Below are positions 8,813-17,529 of a stretch of DNA of 64,000 nt, in pieces. Location of the stretch: assembly GCA_027533425.1 (NCBI GenBank), contig JAPZUD010000001.1, positions 248,001-312,000 of the forward strand. Direction: 5' to 3'. The stretch's first letter is position 1. Each line of letters begins with the position of its first letter. Position numbers and translations under genes: made by a program. The notes beneath the pieces were generated by a model. It was not told the origin of the DNA. It did not search any database and was given only the letters and a program-made list of their open reading frames with translations. The stretch is from Beijerinckiaceae bacterium (lineage in GTDB: Bacteria; Pseudomonadota; Alphaproteobacteria; Rhizobiales; Beijerinckiaceae).

Positions 8813-8853
8813 CCGGTGGGCTGGAGAGGCGGGACGCGCTCTCTATCCACCGG
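8813..8853 (-). other. Nested stem-loop between helicase and Hsp70-like genes
   Basis: Outer arms CCGGTGG (8813-8819) and CCACCGG (8847-8853) enclose inner arms GAGAG (8824-8828) and CTCTC (8839-8843). It fills most of the gap before the Hsp70-like start. No T-tract is present, so it may be an RNA-processing or stabilising structure or a weak terminator. Confidence 0.4.
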
Positions 8854-8886
8854 AAGGCCATCTGGCAAGGGCGGGATGGCGCAGGC

Positions 8887-10608
8887 TCAGCCCTGCCGCT
8901 TGCCCTTGCGATGCGGCTTGCCGCGTGGCGGGGCTGCGCGGGCAGGCTCCGGAGCGCGCGGGCGCGGCGGCGGGGGCTTGCGCTTCTGCCGCGGCGTCGG
9001 CTCGGCAAGCGCCCGGACGGAAACCTCGTCCGGTCTGCCCTTGGCCATCCGGCGTTCGAATTTCTCGGCCGCGTCGGCGCTGATCTCGACCTCTGTAGTC
9101 CGGTCATGGATACGGATCGCGCCGATCAGATGCCGTTCGAGATTGCCCCGGCGGACCAGCATCTTGAGGATGCCCTTCGGCTCGGCCTTGTTCGCCCGGC
9201 CGATCGACAGCTCGAACCAGCGGCCCCCCATCGGCCCGGCAGGGGCTGGCCCCGGCTTGCCCTTGCCGGTCATGCGCGGCTCTTCCACCGGAAGCGGGTC
9301 GATCTCTTCCGGCTCGGGCAGACGTTGCCGGTGGACCCGGGCGAGGGCCGCCGCGATTTCCTTGGGCGACCGGCGCGAGAGGAAGGCCGAGGCCATTTCC
9401 CAGTCGAACTCGCTCAGCTCCTGGAAGGGGCTTTCGTCCATCAGCATCCGCTCACGGTCGAGCTGGCGGATCTCGTCGGCGCCCGGCAGCGCTACCCAGC
9501 GCGGCTGGATCCCGCCTTCGGCGAACAGGCGCTCGGCCTTCCGCCGCTTGGCAGGCGGAACCAGCATCACGCTGATCCCCTTGCGTCCGGCCCGGCCGGT
9601 CCGTCCGGACCGATGCTGCAACACCTCGGAATCATGCGGCAGGTCGGCATGGATAACGAGCCCGAGATGCGGCAGGTCGATGCCCCGGGCGGCCACATCG
9701 GTAGCGATGCAGACCCGGGCCCGCCCGTCGCGCAGGGCCTGCAAGGCCTGGTTCCGCTCGTTCTGGCCGAGTTCGCCCGACAATGTGACCGCCGCGAAGC
9801 CGCGTTCGGTCAGGGTGGCATGGAGATGCCGCACCGCCTCGCGCGTGTTGCAGAAGACAAGGGTGGCGGGCGAGTCGCTCTGGCGCAGCAGGTTGACGAC
9901 ACCATGCTCGACCGCATGCGGCCGCACCATCGCGGCGCGATGCTCGATATCGGCATGGCCGGATACATCGCTTGCCACCTCGATGCGCGCGGCATCGCGC
10001 TGGAAGCGGGTGGCGAGCGCAACGATGCCCTTGGGCAGGGTGGCGGAGAAAAGCAACGTGCGTCGCCCTGCCGGCGTGGCGGCGAGCAGCGTCTCCAGAT
10101 CCTCGCGGAAACCGAGATCGAGCATCTCGTCTGCCTCATCGAGCACGATAGCGGCGAGGGCGCCGAGATCGAGCGCGCCGCGTGTCAGATGGTCGACCAG
10201 CCGGCCCGGCGTGCCGACGACGATATGCACGCCGCGCTCGAGATGCTTCCGCTCCGCACGGGAATCCATCCCGCCGACGCAGGAGGTGATGATCGCGCCG
10301 GCATCCTCGTAGAGCCAGCGCAATTCGCGTTGCACCTGCAGGGCGAGTTCGCGCGTCGGCGCGATGACCAGCGCCAGCGGCTTGCCCGAGGGCGGCAGCG
10401 TGTCGCCCAGCAGGGCCGGCGCGATGCCGAGCCCGTAGGCGACCGTCTTGCCCGAGCCGGTCTTCGACGAGACGAGGAGATCCCGATGGGCCAGTGCCGG
10501 ATCGGCGACGGCCGATTGCACCGGGGTCAGGCTGTCATAGCCCTTCCGCGCGAGGGCCGCAGCGAGGAGCGGGTGCAGCGCGGAGGGCGGGACGGGGAGA
10601 ACGGACAT
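8887..10608 (-). CDS. DEAD-box RNA helicase with DbpA-type RNA-binding domain
   Basis: 573 residues. All helicase motifs are visible: SSKTGSGKT (Walker A, about 48), PTRELAL, TPGRL, LDEADEMLD (motif II), SAT, then in the second RecA lobe the TDVAARGID and HRSGRTGRAG motifs. Residues about 455-535 (WFELSIGRANKAEPKGILKM) form a DbpA/CsdA C-terminal RRM-like domain used for binding structured rRNA. A basic, Pro/Arg/Lys-rich tail ends the protein. Expected function is RNA unwinding in ribosome assembly or mRNA turnover, possibly cold-related. It is divergent from the dehydrogenase gene at 10867. Confidence 0.92.
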   Translation of the reverse strand: MSVLPVPPSALHPLLAAALARKGYDSLTPVQSAVADPALAHRDLLVSSKTGSGKTVAYGLGIAPALLGDTLPPSGKPLALVIAPTRELALQVQRELRWLYEDAGAIITSCVGGMDSRAERKHLERGVHIVVGTPGRLVDHLTRGALDLGALAAIVLDEADEMLDLGFREDLETLLAATPAGRRTLLFSATLPKGIVALATRFQRDAARIEVASDVSGHADIEHRAAMVRPHAVEHGVVNLLRQSDSPATLVFCNTREAVRHLHATLTERGFAAVTLSGELGQNERNQALQALRDGRARVCIATDVAARGIDLPHLGLVIHADLPHDSEVLQHRSGRTGRAGRKGISVMLVPPAKRRKAERLFAEGGIQPRWVALPGADEIRQLDRERMLMDESPFQELSEFDWEMASAFLSRRSPKEIAAALARVHRQRLPEPEEIDPLPVEEPRMTGKGKPGPAPAGPMGGRWFELSIGRANKAEPKGILKMLVRRGNLERHLIGAIRIHDRTTEVEISADAAEKFERRMAKGRPDEVSVRALAEPTPRQKRKPPPPRPRAPEPARAAPPRGKPHRKGKRQG

Positions 10609-10815
10609 TCAGGAAGCTTCTTGGTTCGCGGCGCGTGAATCGCGCAACCGGCGCATGGCCAGAGCCAGCCCCTTAGCAGGTCTCGGCCGGTGAGGGCAGG
10701 GTTCTTTTCCGATGGCTGCTCCGCGAAAACCGGACAGGGAATTGTGCCCGGCGATTTTCCAGCTGGTGATTGGCCCCGCGCACCCGATCGCGCATAGTCC
10801 GGGGAACAGAAAGGG

Positions 10816-10841
10816 CCGGGGCCATGCAACGTGAGCCCCGG
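10816..10841 (+). other. Stem-loop in the leader of the ApnO-like gene
   Basis: CCGGGGC at 10816-10822 pairs perfectly with GCCCCGG at 10835-10841 around a 12-base loop. It ends 13 bases before the GGGAGG ribosome site at 10855-10860. It may affect translation or mRNA stability; the rest of the 258-base divergent gap shows no clear promoter box. Confidence 0.4.
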
Positions 10842-10866
10842 TACCGGAAAGACGGGAGGATTTTCA

Positions 10867-11697
10867 ATGACAACGCGCATCGCTCTTTTCGGGGCAGGGG
10901 GCAAGATGGGCGTCCGCCTGTCGACCAATCTTTTAGGCTCGCCATTCGAGGTCCGCCATGTCGAGCCCAGCCCGGCCGGGCAGCAACGGCTCCGGGAGGC
11001 GCTCGGCATCGAGTGCGTGCCGGTCGAGCAGGCCATTGACGGCGCCGAGGTCGTGATCCTCGCCGTCCCCGACACCCTGATCGGCCGGGTGGCGCGGGAG
11101 ATCACGCCCCGTCTCCGCCCGGGCACGATGGTGATCGTGCTCGACGCCGCCGCGCCCTATGCCGGCCATCTGCCGGAAAACCCCGATCTCACCTATTTCG
11201 TGACCCATCCCTGCCATCCCGTGATCTTCGATGCGGCCGTGCACGGGCCCGGCAAGCCGGATTATTTCGGGGGGGTCAGCGCCCCGCAATCGATTGTCTG
11301 CGCACTGATGCAGGGCCCGGAAGAGGCCTATGCCCTCGGCGAGGCCGTGGCCCGGACCATCTACAAGCCGATCGTGAAATCCTACCGCGTCACCGTCGAG
11401 CAGATGGCGTTGCTGGAGCCTGGCCTGTCGGAAACCGTCTGCGCCACCCTGCTCGATGTCATGCGCGAGGCGATGGACGAGGTGGTCCGGCGCGGTGTGC
11501 CGCCGGATTGCGCACGGGATTTCCTCCTCGGCCATATGACGATCCTCGCTGCCGTGACCTTCCGGCAGATCGAGGGGCAGTTCTCCGATGCCTGCAACAA
11601 GGCGATCACCTTCGGCAAGCCGCGCCTGATGCGGGAGGACTGGCTGAAGGTTTTCGAGCAGGACGAGATCGCGGAGAGCATCCGCCGCATCACCTGA
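10867..11697 (+). CDS. NAD-dependent dehydrogenase, D-apionate oxidoisomerase-like
   Basis: 276 residues. The N-terminus IALFGAGGKMGVRL is a dinucleotide-binding fold (GxGGxMG), followed by VVILAVPD and the pattern VTHPCHP near residue 116. The C-terminal half (LLEPGLSETVCATLLDVM, GVPPDCARDFLLGHM, DACNKAITFG) matches the phosphogluconate-dehydrogenase-C-like family to which ApnO belongs. ApnO turns D-apionate into 3-oxo-isoapionate. The start at 10867 follows GGGAGG seven bases upstream. The enzymes for the next steps (a kinase and a RuBisCO-like protein) are present, but about 35 kb away at 45.8-48.4 kb. The immediate neighbours are unrelated, so the substrate is inferred from family resemblance, not operon context. 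Confidence 0.72.
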   Translation: MTTRIALFGAGGKMGVRLSTNLLGSPFEVRHVEPSPAGQQRLREALGIECVPVEQAIDGAEVVILAVPDTLIGRVAREITPRLRPGTMVIVLDAAAPYAGHLPENPDLTYFVTHPCHPVIFDAAVHGPGKPDYFGGVSAPQSIVCALMQGPEEAYALGEAVARTIYKPIVKSYRVTVEQMALLEPGLSETVCATLLDVMREAMDEVVRRGVPPDCARDFLLGHMTILAAVTFRQIEGQFSDACNKAITFGKPRLMREDWLKVFEQDEIAESIRRIT

Positions 11698-11709
11698 GCG
11701 GGCACGGCC

Positions 11710-13101
11710 TTACGCGGCCACACGGGCCGTGCAGATGCCCTCGCGCTCGAGATGGCGGGCGACGCGGAGCACGAGCTCGTCCCGACCCGCGGCGGCGATC
11801 ACCTGGACCCCGATCGGCAGGCCGCTGGCGGGCCAGACGGGCACTGCCGCAACCGGCAGCCCGATGAAGGAGATCGGCTGCGTGAACAGGCCGAGATTGG
11901 CCCGGACCGGCAGGTCCTGCCCCTCGACCGTGAAGACCTTCTGGTCGAGCAGCGGGGCCGGTACCGGCGTTGCCGGCGCGAGGATCACATCCACCTGCCG
12001 GAACAGCTCGGCCACAGCCTCCTTGTACCAGGCCCGGAAAAGCTGGGCCCGGTGATACCAGGCACCGGGCAGCATCGCCCCGGCGAGAAGGCGGTCGCGC
12101 ACTTCCGGGTCGAAATCGCTGACCCGCTTGCGCAGCCGTTCCTGATGCAGCGCGGCGCCCTCGGTCATCGTCATCACGAAGGCTGCAGCGCGCGCGCGCT
12201 CGGCCTCCGGGATCTCAACCACCCGCGTGGCCTCGAGCGCGCCGGCAACGGTCTCGACGGCATCCAGCGCCTGCTGCGCAGCAAGGCGGGTGAAATAGCC
12301 GCCGGCCCGGGCGATGCGCAGGCCACCAATGCCGGTCTCGATCTGCGGAGCCAGTGGTTCAACCGGGCCGCCCCAGCAAGCCGGATCACGCGGGTCGGGC
12401 CCCCGCATCGCGTCATGAACAAGGGCGAGATCCTCAACGCTGCGGGCCAGCGGGCCGACATGGTCGAGGCTCGTCACGAACGGGAAGCTCCCGCCGCGCG
12501 ACAGGGCGCCGTAGGTCGGCTTCAGGCCGAACAGGCCGCAGAGCGAGGAGGGCACCCGGATCGAGCCATTCGTGTCGGAGCCAAGCGCGACCGGCGCCAT
12601 GCCGGCCGCAACGCAGCCGCCCGATCCGCCGGAAGATCCTCCCGTCATCCGCTCCGGGTCATGCGGGTTCCGGGAGTGGCCATCATGAGCGTTTCTTCCA
12701 GTGAAATCATAGGCATATTCGCCCATATTCAAGCCACCGATCAGGATCGCGCCCGCCGCTTCCAGCCGGGTGATGGCGGTGGCATCAGCCTCGCTCGGCT
12801 GTCGGTCCCGATTGATCTTCGATCCGGCGCGCGTGGGCAGCCCCGCAATGTCGAACAGGTTCTTGACCGCGAAGGGGATCCCTGCCAGCGGCGGGAGAGC
12901 CTCGCCCCGCCGGCGTCGCGCATCGATCCGTTCCGCGTTTGCAAGGGCACGGCCGGCGGTGACATCGGTAAAGGCCTTCAGCGCAGGGTTGCGCGCCTCG
13001 ATCACGTCGAGATGGCGCTCCACGACCGAGCGGGCGGTGATATCGCCGGCGCGGACTGCCCCGGCAATGCGCGCGCCGGTTTCCCGCGTCCAGTCGGTCA
13101 T
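11710..13101 (-). CDS. atzE: AtzE-family amidase (1-carboxybiuret hydrolase catalytic subunit)
   Basis: 463 residues of the amidase-signature family. The Ser-cisSer-Lys triad can be placed: Lys80 in FAVKNLFD, the cis-Ser156 in TGGSSGGSGG and the nucleophile Ser180 in DTNGSIRVP. AtzE deaminates 1-carboxybiuret, the direct product of cyanuric acid ring opening, and needs the small partner AtzG. The atzG-like gene lies immediately upstream with an ATGA overlap, and a cyanuric acid hydrolase gene is at 17.5 kb, which supports the assignment. Related AtzE-type enzymes also act in oxalurate/urate routes (Hpx systems), so the function rests partly on context. Confidence 0.82.
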   Translation of the reverse strand: MTDWTRETGARIAGAVRAGDITARSVVERHLDVIEARNPALKAFTDVTAGRALANAERIDARRRRGEALPPLAGIPFAVKNLFDIAGLPTRAGSKINRDRQPSEADATAITRLEAAGAILIGGLNMGEYAYDFTGRNAHDGHSRNPHDPERMTGGSSGGSGGCVAAGMAPVALGSDTNGSIRVPSSLCGLFGLKPTYGALSRGGSFPFVTSLDHVGPLARSVEDLALVHDAMRGPDPRDPACWGGPVEPLAPQIETGIGGLRIARAGGYFTRLAAQQALDAVETVAGALEATRVVEIPEAERARAAAFVMTMTEGAALHQERLRKRVSDFDPEVRDRLLAGAMLPGAWYHRAQLFRAWYKEAVAELFRQVDVILAPATPVPAPLLDQKVFTVEGQDLPVRANLGLFTQPISFIGLPVAAVPVWPASGLPIGVQVIAAAGRDELVLRVARHLEREGICTARVAA

Positions 13102-13313
13102 GATGAAGCTCCCGCCGGCGGCAGCGGATTGAAAATTGCTGCCGGTTCCAGCGTGTCAGGCAGCGGGAAATCGAGGAAGGCCGGCGCAAGGCGATAGGCC
13201 AGCGCGAGGTTCATCGCCATGCCGGGCAGCGTCTCCTCCGTAACCGGGAGGTGGAGCGCGCGGGCGAGTGCGTTGGCAAGGGCCTCGAAATCGGGCGGGT
13301 CGGACGCGGGCAT
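13098..13313 (-). CDS. atzG: AtzG-like small subunit (DUF4089 type)
   Basis: 71 residues. The core LARALHLPVTEETLPGMAMNLALAYRLAPAFLDFPLPD... has the length and the pattern of AtzG/DUF4089 proteins, which are GatC-like accessory subunits that wrap around and stabilise the AtzE amidase. The stop overlaps the atzE start as ATGA, so the two are translationally coupled. The ATG at 13313 is chosen because AGGAG lies six bases upstream; a longer frame upstream has no ribosome site. It faces the ABC importer operon across a 314-base divergent region. Confidence 0.8.
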   Translation of the reverse strand: MPASDPPDFEALANALARALHLPVTEETLPGMAMNLALAYRLAPAFLDFPLPDTLEPAAIFNPLPPAGASS

Positions 13314-13627
13314 GCTGCACTCCTGAGGACGGGCTGCGAAAGGACCCGGTAGGAGCAGCAATCGGCATGCCATGGATTTCCTCAGGTGACACGCCAAAGC
13401 CGGGGCATCGCTTGAAGGGGGCATCGTCCGGACTGTGGATCCGGCCGCGTGCCCGGGTGCCGCAAGGAGCGCCATGCCTGTTCAATTTTTAGGCCCGTAT
13501 GCTGGATTGTATGCAGTGACGTGCCGGGAAGCCGGGGCGAGGCCGGCGGGATCGCATGGCATGGGCGTTGCTTTGGCTTGTCCTGAGCCTGTCCGGTCAG
13601 GTCCTCATCCAACTTCAGGAGCCCCGC
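13314..13627. promoter_or_regulatory. Divergent control region between atzGE and the importer/biuret operon
   Basis: This 314-base gap holds the ribosome site of atzG at its left end and the sigma-54-type promoter at 13557-13572 near its right end. I see no minus-strand sigma-54 element with correct spacing: GTGCC at 13521 has a GCAG partner that is one base too close. A poorly conserved region around 13497-13520 with TGGATTGTATGCAG might hold an activator site but shows no clean symmetry. Confidence 0.4.
13557..13572 (+). promoter_or_regulatory. Sigma-54 (RpoN) promoter match upstream of the ABC/biuret/cyanurate operon
   Basis: TGGCAT-GGGCG-TTGCT matches the consensus TGGCAC-N5-TTGCW at 10 of 11 positions, with GG (13558-13559) and GC (13570-13571) at the obligatory 10-base separation. 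The start point would be near 13583, some 45 bases before the first start codon. The genes behind it release ammonia from cyanurate and biuret, so nitrogen-limitation control through RpoN/NtrC makes sense. No NtrC-type palindrome was recognised. Confidence 0.55.
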
Positions 13628-14740
13628 ATGACCTTCGATCTTCTGTCCCGCCGCGCCCTGCTGAAGGGGACGGCCGCCGGCGTCGCCGCCGCCTCGTTCG
13701 GTTTCCCGGGTGCCCTGCGCGCCGCCACCAATGTCACGATCGGGATCGTCTATGTCGGCCCGAAGGATGATTTCGGCTGGAACCAGGCCCATGCCGTGTC
13801 GATCGGCGCGCTCAAGGCGACGCCGGGCGTCAAGATCATCGAGGAGGAGAATGTCCCCGAAACGGCAGCCGTGGCCAAGTCCATGGAATCCATGATCAAT
13901 CTCGAAGGCGCCAACCTGGTCCTCGCCACCTCCTTCGGCTATTTCAACCCCTTCATGGTCGATGTCGCCAAGAAGTATCCCAAGGTCACCCTGCGCCATG
14001 CCGCGCCGCTCTGGGAGAAGGGCAAGCATCCGGACAATGCCGGCAGCTACTTCGGCTATCTCGACCAGGCGCATTACGTGAACGGGGTTGCGGCCGGCCT
14101 CTCGACGAAGTCGAACAAGATCGGCTTTGTTGCCGCCAAGCCGATTTCGAGCGTGCTGCGCAACATCAACTCGGTGCTCTGGGGAGCCCGCTCGGTTAAT
14201 CCGAATGCCACCGTCCAGGTGATCTTCACCGGCGATTGGGCCCTGCCGGTGCGCGAGGCGGAGGCCGCCAACGCGCTGATCGGCGCCGGCTGCGATGTCC
14301 TGACCTGCCATGTCGACAGCCCCAAGGTGGTCATCGAGACCGCCGAGCGCCGCGGCATCAAGAGCCTCGGTCACAATGCCAGCCAGGCACCGCTTGCGCC
14401 GAAGGGCTTCATCACCGGCGCGGAATACAAGTGGGAGACGATCTACAAGGTCTTCGCCGATGCCATCGCCAAGGGCCAGACGGTGCCGAATGTCGTGTTC
14501 GGCGGCTATGACAAGGACATGGTCCGCAATACCGCGTTCGGTGCGGGCGCCGAGGAGCCGGCCCGCAAGGCGGCCATGGCGGCGATTGCCGATCTCAAGG
14601 CCAACAAGCCGATCCTCAAGGGCCCTGTGAAGGACAACAAGGGCAATGTGGTCCTGCCCAATGCGAGCTACGACAATTTCGACCGCGTGCTCGACGGGAT
14701 GAATTTCCTCGCCGAGGGTGTTGTCGGCTCCATCACCTGA
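13628..14740 (+). CDS. BMP-family ABC transporter substrate-binding protein
   Basis: 370 residues. The N-terminus LSRRALLKGTAAGVAAASFG is a twin-arginine-like signal (SRR.LLK), followed by IGIVYVGPKDDFGWNQAH, the typical first strand of BMP/Med-type nucleoside-binding receptors. The motif SMINLEGANLVLATSFGYF and the later CHVDSPKVVIETAERRGI fit this fold. It should bind the imported substrate in the periplasm. Genes for two permeases and an ATPase of the same family follow. In this operon the cargo is probably biuret, cyanurate or another small ureido compound and not a nucleoside, which is an inference from the enzymes encoded with it. The ATG at 13628 begins the signal; an earlier in-frame ATG is rejected. 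Confidence 0.88.
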   Translation: MTFDLLSRRALLKGTAAGVAAASFGFPGALRAATNVTIGIVYVGPKDDFGWNQAHAVSIGALKATPGVKIIEEENVPETAAVAKSMESMINLEGANLVLATSFGYFNPFMVDVAKKYPKVTLRHAAPLWEKGKHPDNAGSYFGYLDQAHYVNGVAAGLSTKSNKIGFVAAKPISSVLRNINSVLWGARSVNPNATVQVIFTGDWALPVREAEAANALIGAGCDVLTCHVDSPKVVIETAERRGIKSLGHNASQAPLAPKGFITGAEYKWETIYKVFADAIAKGQTVPNVVFGGYDKDMVRNTAFGAGAEEPARKAAMAAIADLKANKPILKGPVKDNKGNVVLPNASYDNFDRVLDGMNFLAEGVVGSIT

Positions 14741-14753
14741 ACTCCAGCAGGGA

Positions 14754-14779
14754 GGCCCGGTCGCATCGGCGGCCGGGTC
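14754..14779 (+). other. Stem-loop between receptor and permease genes
   Basis: GGCCCGG (14754-14760) can pair with CCGGGTC (14773-14779), including one G-U pair, around a 12-base loop. It ends four bases before the permease ATG. Such structures between receptor and permease genes often protect the receptor mRNA and lower permease translation. Confidence 0.35.
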
Positions 14780-14783
14780 CATC

Positions 14784-15908
14784 ATGATGGCGGCTGACCC
14801 GGTTTCCCTTCCCACTGCGCCGACAACCGCGATTTCGCGCACCCGGATGTTGGTCTGGCTCGGCTATGCCGAGGCGTTGGCCATCCCGCTGCTGGCGCTG
14901 CTGGTCTCGGCCTTGCTGTTCTCGGTTTTCCTGCTCGCGCTCGGGAAATCGCCGGTCCAGTTCTTCCAGCTGGTCTGGCTCGGCGGGTTCGGGACTGCGT
15001 TCTCGTGGTCGAACACCCTGCTGCGCGCTGCCCCGTTGATGCTCACGGCCCTGGCCGTGGCCATCCCGGCCCGCCTCGGCATGACGATGATCGGTGCGGA
15101 AGGCGCGCTGGTCCTCGGCGGGTTCTCGGCGGCGGCGATTGCCTTGCCGATGATCGGCGTCGTCAATCCGTGGGCCATGAATGCGGCGATGATGCTCGCG
15201 GCGATCACGATCGGCGGGCTCTGGACCGGTCTTGCCGGCAGCCTGCGGCGGTATCGCGGCGTCAACGAGACGATCTCGACGCTCCTGCTTTCCTATATTG
15301 CCATCGCGATCATGAATTTCTTCGTCGAGGGCGCCCTGCGCGACCCGGCCGATCCGAACAAGCCCTCGACCCGGAACATCGGCGCCGAGGCGATGATCGG
15401 CAAGATCCCCGGCATCGATGTCCATTGGGGTCTCGCCTTCGCCATCGGCGCCTGCATCCTCCTTTATATCCTGATGCTGCGCACCACGTTCGGCTTTGCC
15501 TGCGCCGTGGCCGGGGGCAACCCGCGTGCCGCACTCGCGCAGGGCCTGCCGGTCGGACGGCTGGTGGTCATCGCCTCGATGATTGCCGGCGCCTGTGCCG
15601 GTCTTGCCGGATTCTTCGAGGTTGCCGCCGTGCATGGCAAGGCCAATGCCTCGCTGGCTGCCGGCTATGGCTTTACCGGCATTCTCGTTGCCTTCCTCGC
15701 CCGTCACCATCCGTTGGCCATCATCCCGGTCGCGATCCTCTTCGGCGGAATCGCGGCAGCCGGTGGCATCATCCAGCGCCGGATGGGCCTGCCCGATGCC
15801 TCCGTCCTGCTGCTGCAGGGGCTGTGCTTCGTCGTGCTGCTGGCCAGCGAGACCCTCTATGGCCGGCTGCGCCTGTTCAACCCCGCCTTGCGAACGGAGC
15901 GCACCTGA
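14784..15908 (+). CDS. ABC transporter permease (BMP/nucleoside type), subunit 1
   Basis: 374 residues with about nine to ten hydrophobic segments beginning near residue 25. The sequence RYRGVNETISTLLLSYIAIAI is the coupling motif of the BPD_transp_2 permeases that pair with BMP receptors (NupP/YufP-like). It starts 43 bases after the receptor stop and ends with a TGATG overlap with the second permease. Two ATGs in a row (14784, 14787) could start it. Predicted to form the inner-membrane channel with the next gene product. Confidence 0.87.
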   Translation: MMAADPVSLPTAPTTAISRTRMLVWLGYAEALAIPLLALLVSALLFSVFLLALGKSPVQFFQLVWLGGFGTAFSWSNTLLRAAPLMLTALAVAIPARLGMTMIGAEGALVLGGFSAAAIALPMIGVVNPWAMNAAMMLAAITIGGLWTGLAGSLRRYRGVNETISTLLLSYIAIAIMNFFVEGALRDPADPNKPSTRNIGAEAMIGKIPGIDVHWGLAFAIGACILLYILMLRTTFGFACAVAGGNPRAALAQGLPVGRLVVIASMIAGACAGLAGFFEVAAVHGKANASLAAGYGFTGILVAFLARHHPLAIIPVAILFGGIAAAGGIIQRRMGLPDASVLLLQGLCFVVLLASETLYGRLRLFNPALRTERT

Positions 15909-16831
15909 TGGAACCGGGTTCCGCCTTCTTCATGGTCATGATGGCGATGATCGGCGGCGCGATCCGCGTCTCGACGCCCTTCCTGTTCGTCGCGCTCGGC
16001 GAGATGATCACCGAGCGGGCCGGGCGCATCAATCTCGGGCTCGAGGGCACGCTCGTGCTTGGCGCGATGAGCGCCTATGCCACCTCCTACCAGACCGGTT
16101 CGCCCTGGCTCGGCGTGCTGGTAGCGGGCCTTGCCGGGATGACCATGGGCATGCTCCATGCTGCCATCTGCCGGCTTCCGAAGGTCAATGACATTGCCGT
16201 CGGCATCGCGCTGATGCTGTTCGGAACCGGCATCGCCTTCTTCTTCGGCAAGCCCTATATCCAGCCCAGCGCGCCGCGTCTGCCGTCGATCCCGCTCGGT
16301 GGCTGGTCGGACAATCCGCAGGTTGCCGAGGCGCTGAAGATCAACCCGCTTTTCCTGATCGGCATCGCACTCGCCTTCTTCCTCGCCTGGGCGCTGAAGA
16401 ACACGCGTGCCGGCCTCATCCTGCGCGTGACGGGCGACAGCGAGGTCGCCGCCCGCGCGCTCGGCCATTCGGTGGCCCTTGTCCGCCTTGCCGCGACGGG
16501 TTTCGGCGGGTTTCTGGCCGGAATCGGCGGCGCCTTCCTCTCGCTCTATTATCCCGGCAGCTGGAACGAGGGCCTGTCTTCCGGTCAAGGCCTGATGGCG
16601 GTGGCTCTGGTGATCTTCGCCCGCTGGCACCCCATCCGCTGCATGCTTGCGGCCTTGCTGTTCGGCGCCGCCGGTGCCCTCGGCCCCGCCTTGCAATCCA
16701 TCGGCATCACGCAGGGCTATTACTTCTTCAACGCCGCTCCCTACATCCTGACGCTCTTCCTGATGATCGGCTCGGCCGGCTCGAAGAAGGCGTTGCGGGA
16801 TGCGCCGGGTGAATTGTCGCTCACCCGCTAG
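15908..16831 (+). CDS. ABC transporter permease (BMP/nucleoside type), subunit 2
   Basis: 307 residues, about eight to nine hydrophobic helices. The segment [24 protein letters not shown] is the hallmark of the NupQ/YufQ-like second permease (G-x-INLGLEG). Its ATG shares a base with the TGA of the first permease (TGATG), so the pair is translationally coupled. It is followed after 17 bases by the biuret hydrolase gene. The two permeases and the ATPase at 18626 complete the importer. Confidence 0.88.
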   Translation: MEPGSAFFMVMMAMIGGAIRVSTPFLFVALGEMITERAGRINLGLEGTLVLGAMSAYATSYQTGSPWLGVLVAGLAGMTMGMLHAAICRLPKVNDIAVGIALMLFGTGIAFFFGKPYIQPSAPRLPSIPLGGWSDNPQVAEALKINPLFLIGIALAFFLAWALKNTRAGLILRVTGDSEVAARALGHSVALVRLAATGFGGFLAGIGGAFLSLYYPGSWNEGLSSGQGLMAVALVIFARWHPIRCMLAALLFGAAGALGPALQSIGITQGYYFFNAAPYILTLFLMIGSAGSKKALRDAPGELSLTR

Positions 16832-16848
16832 CCAGGAGCCCGGACGCC

Positions 16849-17529
16849 ATGCCCACGATCCCCGCCGATCCCTATGCCTGGCCCTATGATGGCCGGCTCG
16901 CTCCGGACAATACCGCACTCGTCATCATCGACATGCAGACCGATTTCTGCGGCAAGGGCGGTTATGTCGACGCGATGGGCTATGATCTGTCCCTGACCCG
17001 CGCGCCGATCGAACCGATCGGCCGCGTTCTCGCCGCCATGCGCGCGGCCGGCTACACGATCATCCATACCCGCGAGGGCCATCGGCCCGACCTCTCGGAT
17101 CTGCCGGCCAACAAGCGCTGGCGCTCGCAGCGCATCGGTGCGGGCATCGGCGATGCCGGACCCTGCGGCCGCATCCTCGTGCGCGGCGAGCCCGGCTGGG
17201 AGATCATCGACGAACTCGCCCCGCTGCCGGGCGAGATCATCATCGACAAGCCGGGCAAGGGCTCCTTCTGCGCCACCGATCTCGAACTGATCCTTCGCCA
17301 GCGCCGCATCGATAACCTCATCCTGACCGGCATCACCACCGATGTCTGTGTCCATACGACGATGCGCGAGGCCAATGATCGTGGCTTCGAATGCCTTCTG
17401 CTTGAGGATTGCTGCGGCGCGACCGATCGCGGAAACCATGAGGCCGCGATCAAGATGGTGAAGATGCAGGGCGGGGTTTTCGGCGCGGTGAGTTCGTCCG
17501 GCACCCTGCTGGCCGGGTTGCCCGCATGA
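16849..17529 (+). CDS. biuH: Biuret amidohydrolase
   Basis: 226 residues, isochorismatase-like cysteine hydrolase. The triad is Asp28 ([15 protein letters not shown]), Lys134 ([10 protein letters not shown]) and Cys167 ([17 protein letters not shown]). The sequence resembles the Rhizobium leguminosarum BiuH that I know, including ADPY.WPY near the N-terminus and [18 protein letters not shown]; the triad spacing is identical with an offset of eight residues from that protein's D36/K142/C175. It cleaves biuret to allophanate and ammonia in the cytosol. It is coupled by ATGA to the cyanuric acid hydrolase gene. No allophanate hydrolase (AtzF/TrzF) is visible in the window. Confidence 0.92.
   Translation: MPTIPADPYAWPYDGRLAPDNTALVIIDMQTDFCGKGGYVDAMGYDLSLTRAPIEPIGRVLAAMRAAGYTIIHTREGHRPDLSDLPANKRWRSQRIGAGIGDAGPCGRILVRGEPGWEIIDELAPLPGEIIIDKPGKGSFCATDLELILRQRRIDNLILTGITTDVCVHTTMREANDRGFECLLLEDCCGATDRGNHEAAIKMVKMQGGVFGAVSSSGTLLAGLPA

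Noticed and set aside
8368-10638. A 756-codon plus-strand frame over the Hsp70-like and DEAD-box genes
   Set aside because: No family resemblance; the minus-strand genes show every expected motif.
13497-13526. Minus-strand sigma-54 promoter for atzGE
   Set aside because: GCAG and GTGCC elements are present but one base too close together, and the spacing is strict.
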